Shown here piece by piece: positions 35,650-49,033 of a DNA stretch of 64,000 nucleotides. The notes beneath the pieces are model-generated. The model had not been told where the DNA came from. It did no database searches and saw only the letters and a list, made by a program, of their open reading frames with translations. This DNA comes from Amaranthus tricolor. Lineage: Eukaryota > Streptophyta > Magnoliopsida > Caryophyllales > Amaranthaceae. A program made the translations under genes and the position numbers. The stretch lies in the NCBI RefSeq assembly GCF_026212465.1, contig NC_080059.1:20182156-20246155 (forward strand). Reading direction: 5' to 3'. Numbering within the stretch: the first letter of the stretch is position 1; each line of letters starts with the position of its first letter.

Positions 35650-38600
35650 GAAAGGCCTCGCCCCCTAGAGCGATACGAGGAGGTGGAAATATTCGGAGGA
35701 AAACGCATCAAAATAGGGAAGGACCTCCCTGGCCCGGTGATGCAAGATATCGTGGCCACCTTTACTGAGTTCCGCGACGTCTTCGCTTTTTCCACGGTAG
35801 AAATGCCTGGCATCCCTACAAGTGTGATGTGCCATAAACTTGATATAAAGCCAGGCTACAAACCCGTGAAGCAAAAGCTACGACATCAAGGAAGAGAGTG
35901 GATAGAGGCTACTCGAGAAGAAGTGAAGAAATTTCTGAGAGCTGGATTCATCAAAGAATGCAAATACTCCGACTGGCTCTCAAACGTCGTCCTCGTGAAA
36001 AAAGCAAACGGCAAGTGGAGGATGTGCGTTGATTTCACGGATCTGAATAAGGCCTGCCCCAAGGACGATTATCCTCTTCCTAAAATAGATCGTTTGGTAG
36101 ATTCCACGGCAGGCCATGCTCTACTGAGTTTCATGGATGCTAACGCCGGCTACCATCAGATTTCCTTGGCCACAGAAGACCAGCCCCATACGGCCTTCAT
36201 CACGAATGCCGGAGTATACTGCTACAAAGTTATGCCCTTCGGGTTAAAGAACGCTGGAGCTACTTACCAGAGAATGGTCAATAAGGTCTTCCAATCTCAG
36301 ATAGGCCGAAACTTGGAAGTATACGTGGACGATATGATCACAAAAAGCAAGCAGGCGTCCCAACATGCCGCGGACTTACGCGAAACGTTCAACACCCTCC
36401 GGAAATATCAAATGAGACTCAACCCTGAAAGTGCGTGTTTGGAGTCACCGGTGGGAAATGCCTTGGTTTCCTTGTTGAAGAAACAGGAATAGAAGCCAAC
36501 CCTGATAAGATACAGGCAATCCGGGACATGAAGTCCCTAGGGTCCGTAAAAGAAGTTCAAAAGCTAACAGGATGCATAGCTGCTTTGGGAAGGTTTTTAT
36601 CCAAGTCCGCGGACAGATGTTCGCCCTTCTTCAAAACCCCTCAAGCAAAGCAAGTTCGAATGGACAAAAGAAGCCGAGGAATCATCCCAGCAGTTGAAAG
36701 AACACTTGTCTTCTTTGCCGAAACTAGTCTCGCCATACAACGGGGAAAAACTGGTCTTATATGTCTCAGTCTCCGAATACTCTCTGTCAGGAGTACTGAT
36801 CGCCGAAAGAGAAAAGAAGCAATTCCCCGTATACTATGTGAGTCACGCCTTTCGAGGATCTAAGGGAAACTACAGCGAAATAGAAAAGGTCTTATTTGCA
36901 ATCGTGATGGCGAGCAGGAAACTGAAACCATACTTTCAATCCCACCAGATCGTTGTCAGATCCGGCCAACCGGTGAAAAAGATTTTGGAAGGAAAAAACA
37001 AATCAAGCCGCGTCACTGATTGGGGTAATCAACTTGCAGATTTCGGCATCGAATACGAACCAAGAATAGCGATCAAAGCACAAGCCTTGGCTGACTTCAT
37101 CGCCGAAAGCACTATCCCACAATATCCTGAGCCAAATCAAGAATGGAAGTTGTATGTGGATGGATCCTCGACACAATCAGCAAGCGGAGCTGGGCTGCTG
37201 ATCATGTCCTCTGCTGGGGTCCGTATGGAAAGAGCGGTCTGATTCGAGTTCGCGGCCTCTAATAATGAAGCGGAATATGAAGCATTGCTCATGGGGCTCA
37301 AAATCTGCTATGAAGCAGGGGCGAAAGTATTATCCACTTTTTCTGACTCCCAGTTAATAGTCGGACAAGTAAATGGAGAATTCGAGGCCAAAGATGATGG
37401 CATGAAGATGTACCTGCAACAAGTAAGAGAATTTGTCAAGAAATTCGACAAATTCACATTAGTCCACATCCCAAGATCTCAAAACGCACAACCCGATTCC
37501 CTGGCAAAACTCGTCAGCTCAGCTGAAACATTCGCGGCTCGCGAAATTATCTGGGAAGTTCTTCCGAACCCCAGTATCAACCTCATGGTTAACACAATTC
37601 ATAGATCAAATATGTGGTTGGAACCGTACATCAAATTTTTGCAAAATCAGACGCTCCACCATGACGAGAATCAAGCCAAAGTGCTTCAAAAGAAGGCCAG
37701 ATGGTTCGAGCTCCACGAAGGCACGCTCTATAAAAAATCATATACCCATCCCCTCTTAAAGTGTGTTTCTCCTGAAGAAGGAAACTACATCCTTCGCGAA
37801 ATACATGAAGGCGGATGCGGTATACATCAAGGAGTACGAACCGTCATTGGCAAAGTCCTCAGAAGCGGATATTATTGGCCCTCTCTCAGGGAGGACGCGG
37901 AAACCTTGGTCAAGCGATGTCCCGAATGCCAATACCACTCAAAGATTGGAAGAAAACCATCTAACTACCTGTCCGCCATGCAAGCCGTCTTACCGTTCGA
38001 TAAATGGGGTATGAATCGTTTTGGCCCCTTCCCTCCCGCAAAGGGACAACGCAAATTCATTATAGTGGCCATTGATTATTTCACCAAGTACGTGGAAGTA
38101 GAGCCCCTCAGCTCCGTCACGGATAACCAAGTCTGCCAATTCATATGGCGAAATATCATCACAAGATACGGCATTCCTCGTGTGATCATCACTGACAATG
38201 GGAGACAATTTGTCAGTAAGAACACAACACAATACTGTGGCAGATTTGGCATTCAAATCCGATTCAGATCCGTATCTCGGCCACAAACAAATGGGCAAGT
38301 TGAATCAGCAAACAAGGAGGTCCTGAACGGTATCAAAAAGAAGATAGAGGGGGTTAAAGGTGCTTGGGACGAAGAACTACCCGACATCCTGTGGGCAAGC
38401 CGAACAACCGTCAAAGAAGCAACGGGGTATACCCCATTCTCTCTGGTATATGGATCTGAAGCAGTGCTTCCAGTAGAGATAGGCATACCCTCCACAAGGG
38501 TTACCTACTACTCACACGACGAGAATGAACAAAGGAAAAGGGAGAACTTGGATCTGCTTCCAGAAACACGGGGGAACGCATTATTAAGGTCCATGGCCCA

Positions 38601-38850
38601 AAAGCACAAAATGATTCGCAGCTTCAACCGGCTCGTCAAAACCAAACATATTCATATGGGGGACTATGTCCTACGCAAAGTCGAAGCCACAGGGAAAATC
38701 GTAGAGAAAGGGAAGCTTGGAGCCAACTGGGATGGTCCGTTCAAAATCGTCCGTGTCATCAAACCTGGAACATTTGAACTGGAAGACATGAAAGGAAAGA
38801 AGCTACCCTGCCCATGGAATGGAGATCATTTGAAAAAGTACTTCATTTAA
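35650..38850 (+). pseudogene. Gypsy RT, RNase H, second RNase H, integrase; broken
   Basis: RT shows VDFTDLNKACPKDDYPLP, FMDANAGYHQI and VYVDDMITK. A one-base loss near 36429 and a one-base gain near 36638 move the frame twice. RNase H follows (YVSHAFRGSKGNYSEIEKV), then a second, archaeal-type RNase H (LYVDGSSTQSASGAG, NNEAEYEALL, FSDSQLIV), which is typical of the Tat lineage. TGA at 37240-37242, where Arg is expected, cuts inside it. Integrase has the H-H-C-C zinc region (CGIHQG, RCPECQYH) and a catalytic core with ITDNG and NGQVESANKE. The first catalytic Asp, normally in W-G-x-D, is Asn here (codon 38014). A C-terminal region ends W-N-G-D-H-L-K-K-Y-F-I at 38850. Confidence 0.92.
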
Positions 38851-39059
38851 TAAGATTCGCAAGGGGCCAGTCCGATCATTAATGTCATCACAAGTTCATC
38901 CCGCGGCATTATCACATTGTTCAAAATCAGTTGTATCTCATCCCGCGGCATGAGTCGCGTTGTCATTACATTTTTCAATAATCGAGATTTCATTTTTCAG
39001 ATTTACCCGGCTCTAAAAAGTACTCAGTTATATTCTACTTCTTCTGGTAATATTGCAAA

Positions 39060-39880
39060 TCTTATAAAATTCAGTTGTGTCCATAAGTCGGACCCCTTGA
39101 GAGGGGTCCCATATCCAAATTAATTCTAAGTCGTCACGAATCAATGACATCGACATGTCGGACCCTCAGATTGGGGTCCCAAGTTCAAAATTATTCTAAG
39201 TAAAAAATTCGCTAAGATGTTTCCTAACCGTGACATCGACAAGTCGGACCCTCAGATTGGGGTCCCAAGTTCAAAATTATTCTAAGTAAAAAATTCGCTA
39301 AGATGTTTCCTAACCGTGACATCGACAAGTCGGACCCTCAGATTGGGGTCCCATGTTCAAAATTATTCCAAGTAAAAAATTCGCTAAGATGTTTCCTAAC
39401 CGTGACATTGACAAGTCGGACCCTCAGATTGGGGTCTCAAGTTCAAAATTATTCCAAGTAAAAAGCTCACTTGATGTTTCCTGGCCGTCACATCGACAAG
39501 TCGGACCCTTAGATTGGGATCCCAAGTTCAAAATTATTCCAAATAAAAATCTCACTTGATGTTCCCTAACCGTGATATCGACAAGTCGGACCCTTAGATT
39601 GGGGTCTCAAGTTCAAAATTATTCTAAGTAAATATTTAGTTTGATGTTTCTTGTCCGCAACGTCGATAAGTCGGACCCTCAGATGGGGGTCCTAAGTTCA
39701 AAATTAGACCAAGTAAATCTTCAAGGTCACCCGGCCGTGACATCGATAAGTCGGACCCATAGATTGGTTCCAAAGTCGAAGTTGTCAAGTTTACTAAGTA
39801 AATATCACCTAGCCGTGACATCAATAAATCGGGCCCATAGAATGGGGCCCCAAGATCGGAATTGTTCCAAGTAAAAAATT
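39060..39880. repeat. About 85-bp tandem repeats, block 1
   Basis: About ten units share gacatcgacaagtcggaccc and ttcaaaattattc. The gtcgg anchors lie at 39087, 39157, 39243, 39329, 39415, 39500, 39585, 39670 and 39750, mostly 85-86 bases apart. The block sits between integrase and the end of the antisense gene. Confidence 0.93.
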
Positions 39881-40058
39881 ATTTCTTGCTTATTGATTGA
39901 AAGAAGCCGCGGCCAATGAAATAGAATTGGAAATACTTAAACACAGCAATACATTGTTATCAAGAATAATCATTGATCATACGAATAATTCGGCACAAAA
40001 AATGATTCTATTCAAGGTTATAAAAGTTAATTACAAATGTCAAATTTACATTACAAAA

Positions 40059-43000
40059 TCAGAAATCGTCCAAGAAGGCGTCTACATCTCCCTCCGGATC
40101 TTGAGGAGGGGACCCGGCCACTCCCTCGCCAAGGCTCGGAGTGAAGCTTATAAATTCTTCAACATCGAACGGCTCCACTCCGATCTCGGATAAATCCCTG
40201 GATAAGCCTTGGAGGTTTTTGCCCTCGTCAATCAGCAGGTTGGATAAATCTAAGCATAAACTCTCCAGCTTAGAGAGCGTCAAGTTCTCGGGGACGTCCG
40301 AGGCTGAGGGAGGAGAGAGAGAGAGAGAGTTTATCTAAATCAAGGCATAAGGCCTCCCTTTCAGCAGCAAGGTCCACTCTCTCCGACCACTCCCTTGCCT
40401 CTTCCGCGTCCCAATGGGGGTCCACCAGCACCGCTGACTCCCGCTCCAAAATCGGAGCTAGGTTAGCCAAAGCTTCGTTCCCCTTTTCGTTTGCCTTCTC
40501 AAGGAGGGAATCGAAGTCGACGCCTAACTCCGCGGCAGCCAGGTGGAATTTTTCAACACTTATCATGGTACCGGCGCCCACCATCTCCGCGATCAGCGCC
40601 CCCAAGAAACTTGACGTCTCCGGCTCATCCGAGGTCAACCAATCCCTTACCATCCGCGACTTCCTACCCAAGCAAAGCTTGTATATTCTTGCCGCGGATA
40701 ACAAGGTTTGGAACTTATCCGAATCATCAGACACCTGACGCAGAAGTGACTGGTTTTGTTGAACCAGCCTAGCATGAATATCCGTCAGGTGCCCGATCTC
40801 ATGGCCGAGGGTGGCCGACATGTTTGAAGCCGCGTCTAAACTAGCCACGGTCCCCTCCAGCTGCTTCCTGGCCTTCTCTCGCCATTGTTCTGTGCTGACT
40901 AAGCGCTCTTTTAGTTCGACGCACTTAGCCAGCTTCTCTTTTAAGACCGGCAGCTCCTCAAGATCCTCCCTTAGTTTCTTCAGCTCCTCCTCTTGTTCAG
41001 TGCAGTGAGAAGTGAGGGCCGCCAGGGTTTCTCTATCCGCGGCACTCTGACGACTGAGGTTCAATTCGAACGATAACCTCAAGTATGTCTGCAAAAAAGG
41101 AATCAGGTCAATAGATTATCTGGCCGTCTTATTCAAACAGATTATGAAAAATGTAACATCGTACCTCAGCCGCCGAGGCCTGGAGTTGGCGAACCCTGTC
41201 GATAGGAGGCAGGGACTATAGATGATCGACGTCCTTCCGGCTGATCAGATGGGATGTCGCCCTGTTAAAACGGGTGATCATACCCATGTGGCCCAATTCA
41301 TTGAAGAAGGTATCGTGCTGGAAGGGTGTGACCTCCCTACGACGATACACCTCCTCTATCCGCGGCTCTGGGGCCGCAGACGACTCCCCGACCTTCTCCT
41401 TGCCTTTATGGGAGATGGGAGCTTCGGTCGGGGGAGTCGATGTCTCCTCTCCCGCCGACCTCGCTTGTAGAGGTACGGCGGTGTGAATTGTATCTAGGGA
41501 GGCCCTCTTTGCCGCGCTCTCCCCATGGGAAGGAGAGTCTCTTTTTCTCTTTCTCTCCTTCCCACTTTTCTTCTTCCTCGATTCCCTCTTCTTAGAGGGA
41601 ATTACCCTCTGAGAGTCATCGGGAATGTGGACTCTCTTCCTCTCCTCGAGGAGACGGAGAGCCTCCTCCTCACCGGGCACTTCATCTAGCCCCTTCTCCA
41701 CTGTTGCCGAGTCCTACAAGATAAAAAGTTAGAAGAAATCAAGGAAATCTCTCAGTTACAAAAAATGTATGAAGTTATACCTTTGGAGGAAGAGGTAGAG
41801 GTTTTTCTGCGGGCCGTTGGATAGCCCCGTGAACAAATCTCATGACGCTGAATTTCTTCATGAGTTCTGGATTTTTCGCTCGTAGGTTTTCCTCTGCTAT
41901 CCCTGCAAAATCACGAGTTAGAAACAAGTAAACATGCCATAAAAAAGAGAAGGAAGAAATCCGACGACTCTTACTCCGATCGATAGCCAAGCTGATGCCG
42001 AATGCTGAGAGGAGGTTTTCATTCTCCAACTCCGGACGACCCGGTATCCAGTTGAGTTGGACGTTCATGGGTTTCCTTCCCAATTGAACGTCCATCTTTG
42101 CATACTCAACGATCACCGCGTCACTAAAAGAACACTGCGGGATCCCATTATTAAAACCCGAAAGGTTGGGTTTGATGTCGAAGGAGGTCTTAATATTCCA
42201 TCCTCCCGAATTGTATAGGTAGGCAAACTTCGTCCTATACCCCTTTTGGTTATCGGGGAGGTCGTGGACTATCTTCAGTCCACGACGGTGGGTGAAAGTT
42301 ATCCAGCCACAGCCGTATGATTGAGAGTTACATAGGCGGGCTCTAAATATATATCTAAATGCGGTGAGTGTTGGTGGCACGGCTAAAACTTTACATAAGA
42401 TCAAAAATGCCACCATACAACCCCAGGCGTTCGGATATAACTCAGGCACTGAAACGTTCAAAAACTCTAACACCTCTAAAAAATGGGTGAAGAGGAAACC
42501 TAAGTCCTAACTCAAAAGAAGGAAAATATACGGCTATACAGTATGGGGGAGGAAACCTAACGGTGTCATAATTCCCCGGGGTAATTATATTAATGTCATC
42601 CTTCAAACCCCATTTCTGAGAGATGGCTTCCCGACGCTTGTCTAGGTCTCTCTTGGTTTGTTGATCTATGAAATAGTTAAGGGGACCGCCACTTGGAATG
42701 TAGAATGGAGGATGAACTGGCGCTGCACTCTCCCTTCCAGAAGACTCGGCTGATTCTTCAACGTTTTCCATATCTACATACAATAACCCTTCTAGGTCAG
42801 GATTTCTTCGCGGCAGGTAATTGGGGAAGAAAGCAACGCTCACTTCCCAAGGAGCGGTTTTCATTATCTCCGGAGGGTATACAGGGGACACAGACGACTC
42901 ATCCCCGGCTTTTATTGGTTCATAATGAGGGGTGATTCTCACCGAACTACTATCGTCCGAATCATTCATTAACAACCCCTCTTTATTAAAGCGTCTACAT

Positions 43001-43095
43001 GCTACCAAAGGAATTTTCGTCGGGGTATCTGAGTTAATGTCGAAGTTAGCTATTATCTCATGAGTAGCCGCGACATCCATATTAACGATAGTCAT
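40059..43095 (-). pseudogene. Antisense spliced gene of the Gypsy element (Transposase_28-type protein)
   Basis: ATG at 43093-43095 opens MTIVNMDVAATHE. Four exons are joined by three short GT-AG introns: 41903-41974 (72 nt), 41714-41781 (68 nt) and 41089-41164 (76 nt). The central part (GLRFPLHPFF, then VPELYPNAWGCMVAFLILC) matches the 'putative gypsy type transposon' domain PF04195. After it come a basic region rich in K/R (KKRESRKKKSGKERKRKR, a likely nuclear signal) and a long coiled-coil (CTEQEEELKKLREDLEEL). The spliced frame would be about 940 residues. Breaks: one extra T in a run at 42478-42483, TAG at 41216-41218 where the frame continues with SLPPIDRVRQLQ, and a shift in a CT tract at 40310-40335, after which the frame ends in DVDAFLDDF. 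Antisense genes are known in Tat elements (for example Grande); their function is unknown. Confidence 0.85.
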
Positions 43096-43442
43096 AAAAT
43101 AGTAGGCAAAATTTGTGAAGGATAAGGGCTAATTTCATGAAATTAATTCAAAAACTTTAAACATTCCAGTTAACGAAGAATAATATGAAGAATAGTTTGA
43201 AGATTAATGTGAAGAAATTCAAGAAATTTGAAGAAAGATTTAAATACCTTGAAAATATTTTGAAGATCTGTCAGAAGTTTGATGAAGTTTTGTCAGAATC
43301 CTTGAAGATCTTCGAGGGAATTGTCAGAAGTTTGAAGGAAGGTTGAAGATTGCCAGAGCGTCTCTCTCTACTTTCTCTTTCTAGCAATTTGAAGAATTGA
43401 AGGAATTAATGAGTTATGTGGGAGAGAACTGTTCCAAGAACC

Positions 43443-43453
43443 CTATTTATTGG
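43443..43453 (-). promoter_or_regulatory. Possible promoter of the antisense gene
   Basis: The minus strand reads CCAATAAATAG about 350 bases upstream of the antisense ATG, followed by a CTTC-rich leader. It is TATA-like only; no transcript data. Confidence 0.3.
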
Positions 43454-43519
43454 AACAATAAATGCTTAAAACATCGAACCTAAACATCCTTTAAACGAAA
43501 GGTGGTGTCCCAAACTTTA

Positions 43520-44260
43520 ACCGGGGAGTCGATAAGTCGGACCCCCAATAAGGGGGCAAACGTCAAAGATTTGTCTAAGTATTCTCATATAATGTCGTTG
43601 AAGTCGATTAGTCGGACCCTCCATGAGGGGTGATATTGAAAATATTTTCTAAGTGTCAGATCTTGATTATGACCGGGTAGTTGATAAGTCGGACTGCAAA
43701 GATGGGGTAAAATGACAACAGATTCTCCAAGTTATAAAATTTTCTGTTAAAACCGTAGGGTCGACAAGTCGGACCCTGAATTACACCAGGACGGATAAAA
43801 ATTATTCCAAGTATTGGGATGTCCGCATGGTCGATAAGTCGGACCCCCAGGTGCCTCCAGTTAGGGTGTCAAAACTCTAAGTATGGGAGAAATTCTTCCA
43901 TTTTTTCAGTATCATCCGAGGCACGGAATTACATAATCTTTCCGCGTACTAGAAGAAAAAGGGGGGACATGTTAGAACGAAGAAAGCGATTCCAAGTCTT
44001 TTTATCTCCCCGCAACATCTATAAGTCGGACCCCCTTGAGTACCTCAGTGAAGAATAAAAATCTAATTATATATTCAAGCCGGGTCTTCAATACGTTTGG
44101 CTCATTTGACTGGCGGGTCAACTCATTTATGCCGCGGTATCATATTTTCCCTAACTCCACGGCTTATAGCACGGCAACAAAAACGAAGGTAGATCAGACC
44201 AAACCTGCATCCTGTCCGTATGGTCGATAAGTCGGACCTTACTTGGGGGTTGTCTTGTCC
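43520..44260. repeat. GTCGGACCC repeats, block 2
   Basis: At least seven spaced copies of a unit containing gataagtcggaccc (anchors at 43536, 43611, 43688, 43768, 43838, 44025 and 44231), all on the plus strand like block 1. Spacing is 70-80 bases at first and then irregular. With block 1 it brackets the antisense gene. Confidence 0.85.
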
Positions 44261-44530
44261 CAAAATATTCTAAGTATTGGGGCTTCCGCGGCATCAGTAG
44301 AACATGTACCAGGATCCAACTTCTGCATCTATTCTCCTGCTGAAATATATAGACGGACAAAGACATTCCGCGGCATGCTCGAAGCCGCGGCTTTACTGAT
44401 GTTATTTATTTTTCTTGAAGCATATCCTGCGGATCCTCCGAAAGATCTGCCAACTGACGATTACCATTTCCACACAAAGAAAGATACTTCGGTTCATCAA
44501 GGTTGCCTTCCTTATATCATTCTTCGTGCG

Positions 44531-44541
44531 TGGGGCTAACT
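44531..44541 (+). promoter_or_regulatory. Gypsy polypurine-type tract
   Basis: Short purine-rich gtggggctaac immediately before the 3' LTR, in the position of the plus-strand primer. Confidence 0.5.
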
Positions 44542-45326
<785 letters not shown>

Positions 45327-45394
45327 AGTTCAATTGAATTGTGCTAGCTCTACCCTCTCTTTAGCTTCAATTGAATAGTCCAAATGAAAACTAT

Positions 45395-45560
45395 GCTATA
45401 TTAGAGTTCAAACAACGTGCTAATATCACCAAGATTTAACGAGGTTCACCCAATTAAGACTACGTCCTCTGGTGTGTAGTATCTCACTTATATCATCACA
45501 AAGGAGTTCAAAGAACTCTCAAATTGGAGAATTATAATAGAGAAGAGATTAGGCTATGTG
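45395..45560 (-). repeat. Second antisense Copia-LTR remnant
   Basis: The plus strand shows tttaacgaggttcaccca and ctacgtcctctggtgtgtag, the complement of the Copia U5 phrases, and resembles 30840-31000. The homologous region may extend toward 45900. Confidence 0.6.
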
Positions 45561-46368
45561 TTTAGGCTTATGGTATTTTGTGGATGTGTTACAATGAGCA
45601 TATGAAACCTTTATTTATAGAGGTGATTACATTTATGAGTATTGCATACTTAATACAAAGGATTAGATCCATAATAAATTGCTCCAAAGAACACCAAGAG
45701 TCAAAAATCGAATCCAATGCTTGATCAAGGCAATGCTTCATTACTTGGATGCCTCATACAAGAATTTTTACTCTTTAGTCTTCTCATTAACTATCATTCA
45801 TGATGTCTTAATTACCATCATAATATGCATGTTTAAGTGCTTCCATCAACACACCATTTACTCCATGTCTTGATCACCAACTTAAACACCATCATTAACA
45901 CACAAATTAATCCGCCAACTTAACTACGCATTAAGTGACTAACTTAAACACCCAAAAGATTTCACTTCTATGCATTTATACTAATACATAGTCTTGAATG
46001 GTCCACTCAAGTTATCAATAACTCTAACACCAACCATAATAGTTTGTGGTTGTAGGAAATGCTTAGTTTCGAGTTTTTGTACCGGAGGCAAATTTTAACG
46101 GGTTTTATTTTGGGGCAATATATTCTCGCCAAATTATGAAACAAATAGCTAAATATGCTAACTTTATGATAAATGAATTTAATATGCAAATATAGTTAAA
46201 TGGCATCATAAAAATTGTTGCACATTGATAAGTCTAAAATCATTTCGTAAGATTTGAAATCAAAAAACTACATGAATGCACTCTTTTAGAGTCATCTCTA
46301 ACCTCATCAATAGTTATACAAAATTATACTCTAATTTCATGTCTGATGTAATCATGACTTAGAAGATA

Positions 46369-46795
46369 CTTCGTCCGCTTTTTTTTTAAATTGCTATTTA
46401 TCATTTTGGATATTTTATTTCTTGTTTTCATGATTAATCTTTCAATTTAATATGTTAAATTTTGGACAAATATAACCCAATTTATCCTCATATTAATATT
46501 TTAGTAGGAGAATACTTATAGTTTTCACATATCTTCCACTAACTTTAATCTAACATTTTTATATTTTTATGGTCCCCACATGTTTTTCTCTAATTTTATA
46601 AAAATAATTTTTTATTAGTTATGATTTATATAATTTCTTCACTAACTTTCTTTTAAATTTTTTAATGTTTATGGTCCCTATTTTTCTCCCTCAAATTTAT
46701 TATTTAATAAATAATATATTTACTAACTAAAAGATTCTATTTTTCTTAATTCTCATAAATATTCTTTGTAAAAATTTCATTAGAAAACAATGGAG
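46369..46795. mobile_element. Probable Stowaway-like MITE
   Basis: The left end CTTCGTCCGCTTTTTT after TA (46367-46368) and the right end CAATGGAG before TA (46796-46797) resemble decayed Stowaway termini. It is 427 bp, AT-rich and non-coding. The ends match each other only loosely. Confidence 0.45.
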
Positions 46796-48319
46796 TATTA
46801 TATAAAGAATTTCTTTTTAGATTGAAGGGGCTATATATTTAGCATAAAAAATGTTGGTGTTTCACAAGCACAATTATCTATCCAACTTGAAATTATTCTC
46901 ACTCAAAAATAAAATAACCTCAAAATTATTTTATAAACTTACTCGACACGTAATAATAATTATAGCCAATATATACAAATAATATAAAAAATGCCGCCAA
47001 TATTTATAAATATAAGTGATAAGATTAAGCGGTAATTTATGATCTAGTCTAAATGGAGTCTTTTAAAGTGTGATATGATATGGTCGTCTGATTTGATTTG
47101 ATATATTCCGTCCATCCTATGAAATTTGTCTTTTTTTTTTTTAAGTTTGTTTTAACAAATTTGTTTAATTTTTAGTATTGGTTATGAGCTACAATTTTTC
47201 TTGAATACTCATCAAGACATTAAATGTACATATTTATCTCGTCCATAAATTTCTCACATTTCTTAAGAAGTATTCATTAATCAACTTTTCTTAATTTTTC
47301 CACCAATTAACATTGAGGTAAAATTAATGTGATGGAAAAGTAGCATGGTTTAGTACAAATTTTTTTAACTTGATTTGATATGATTTGATTTGGTCTAATA
47401 TGATCATAATAAATATACTTTCTTTTTCTCCCTCATTAAGTATTATTTTTTATTTTAGAATTTTTTTTTACATTATTTAAAGTTTTGGACAATAATTCGT
47501 ATTTTCTTTTAATATTGCTCATACATTTTAATTATTTTTTTTTAATTTTATTTATATAATTCATTCTCACTTTAAATTCATTACTAAATATTTATATTTT
47601 CTTTAAAAAAACATACAAAATTTAACGATTTGGAGAGAGGAGCTAAGTTATAACCGGAAGAGAAAACAATTTAAGGTAGTGTGTCTAGACTTTTGTACTT
47701 CTTGTCGTGGGCCATGAAGGAGCAAATGATACTAAACATTTTTCTCCTCGTCCATTCATTTAGGCGTGTGTATCAATTATCATAATCGTTCCAAGGATTT
47801 TCAATTCTTTTTTTTATCCTCAAAATTAGTGGACAAGATTGAGGTTTCAATTTTGTAATGGTTGTAAATAAAATGATATTTTCATGTTTATATTACCTCC
47901 AATTTGAAGATTTGCTATATTTTTTTTTAATGAATTTGCCAAATTTTTTATTGACATAAATTCACTTTTTTTTTTTTTTCTAATATTGTTTACATAGTCA
48001 ATCTCTCATCTTAAATCATTCATAAATATATTTTATCTATTTGATTTTTGACCTTATCATATCAAATTAATATTATGAAAATTTGCAAACTATAATCTTT
48101 CTTTTAATTGCTATTATTAACAAACTACAACCTTTTAGGTTTGTTTTTGCAAATTACGTATAATCTATAATTAATAATATATGAAACTTTTTAAATTATT
48201 ATCTTTTAACGACTATTATTTATAAACTACGATCTTTTAGGTTTGTTTTTATTTTATATACATAGTAGCTCTCCTTTTTTTTAATAGTATTTAACCTGTA
48301 AAAAATAATGATATCATCA

Positions 48320-48475
48320 TCATACTTGGTGTATTCCGCCTATAGAAAACTATGCTTAGGTTATGGGGAGGGAAGGACGGCAACAACTCATACCCTTAAA
48401 GAAGAGCGCGGCCAAAAAGTCCCTCAACTCGAAAAAGATTAAAAGAAATTTCTGTAACTGCCAAAGAGTAAGATA
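48320..48475. repeat. Dispersed repeat, copy 1
   Basis: Shares with 53025-53190 the phrases atagaaaactatg, gagggaaggacggc, aactcataccc and cggccaa. The family is unknown. Confidence 0.65.
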
Positions 48476-49033
48476 CGATATGTTAATAATTGAATTGTGA
48501 AGGATTGAATTGCTTTCTTAATTAGTCTATGGCTTCTTCACATCTTTGGCTAAATTTATCTTGCATAATTGACAAGTATCATAAAGCTTCTTTGGGTTAT
48601 TTATCTAGACCTGGGAAATTGGTCGGACCACTCTAGATTTGAGGTCTGATCAGCTCTGGTCGGATCATTTTCAGGTCGAATTAGTTTCAATTGCGTTAGT
48701 TTCAGGTCAGATCAATCTGATTTTAGGTGGGTCGGATTGACCTAACAGGGTACCCTTTTATTTTTTCCTGGTTTAACATAAAGGTTCGTGGATTTCTTAT
48801 TTTATCATTGAATTTGAAAATAGATAATCTTATTTTTCGAAAAGATTATTTAGTATAGCGCTTAGCCAAATTACGATAAAATAACAATACAACTTTTAGA
48901 CGATCATATTTTAATAATAATTCAATGCTAAAAAACATTAAAAAGTCTAAAATGCATCATACTATAAAAAAGATGTCCAAATGACTCAAACATAATACAA
49001 CAATTTAAATATTAAGTGAACAAAAGTAAAGAT

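Larger units (their letters stand above)
45561..49033. other. Intergenic, AT-rich
   Basis: No gene recognised. Contains a probable MITE (46369-46795), a lone Stowaway-like end near 47105 (tatattccgtccatcc) lying within degenerate gatttgatat repeats, and one copy of a dispersed repeat (48320-48475). Confidence 0.5.

Noticed and set aside
39060..39880. CRISPR-like array with about 85-base period
   Set aside because: Whole units are repeated, with no unique spacers, in a retrotransposon.
47105..47345. MITE starting tatattccgtccatcc
   Set aside because: Only one end is recognisable; no matching right terminus was found.
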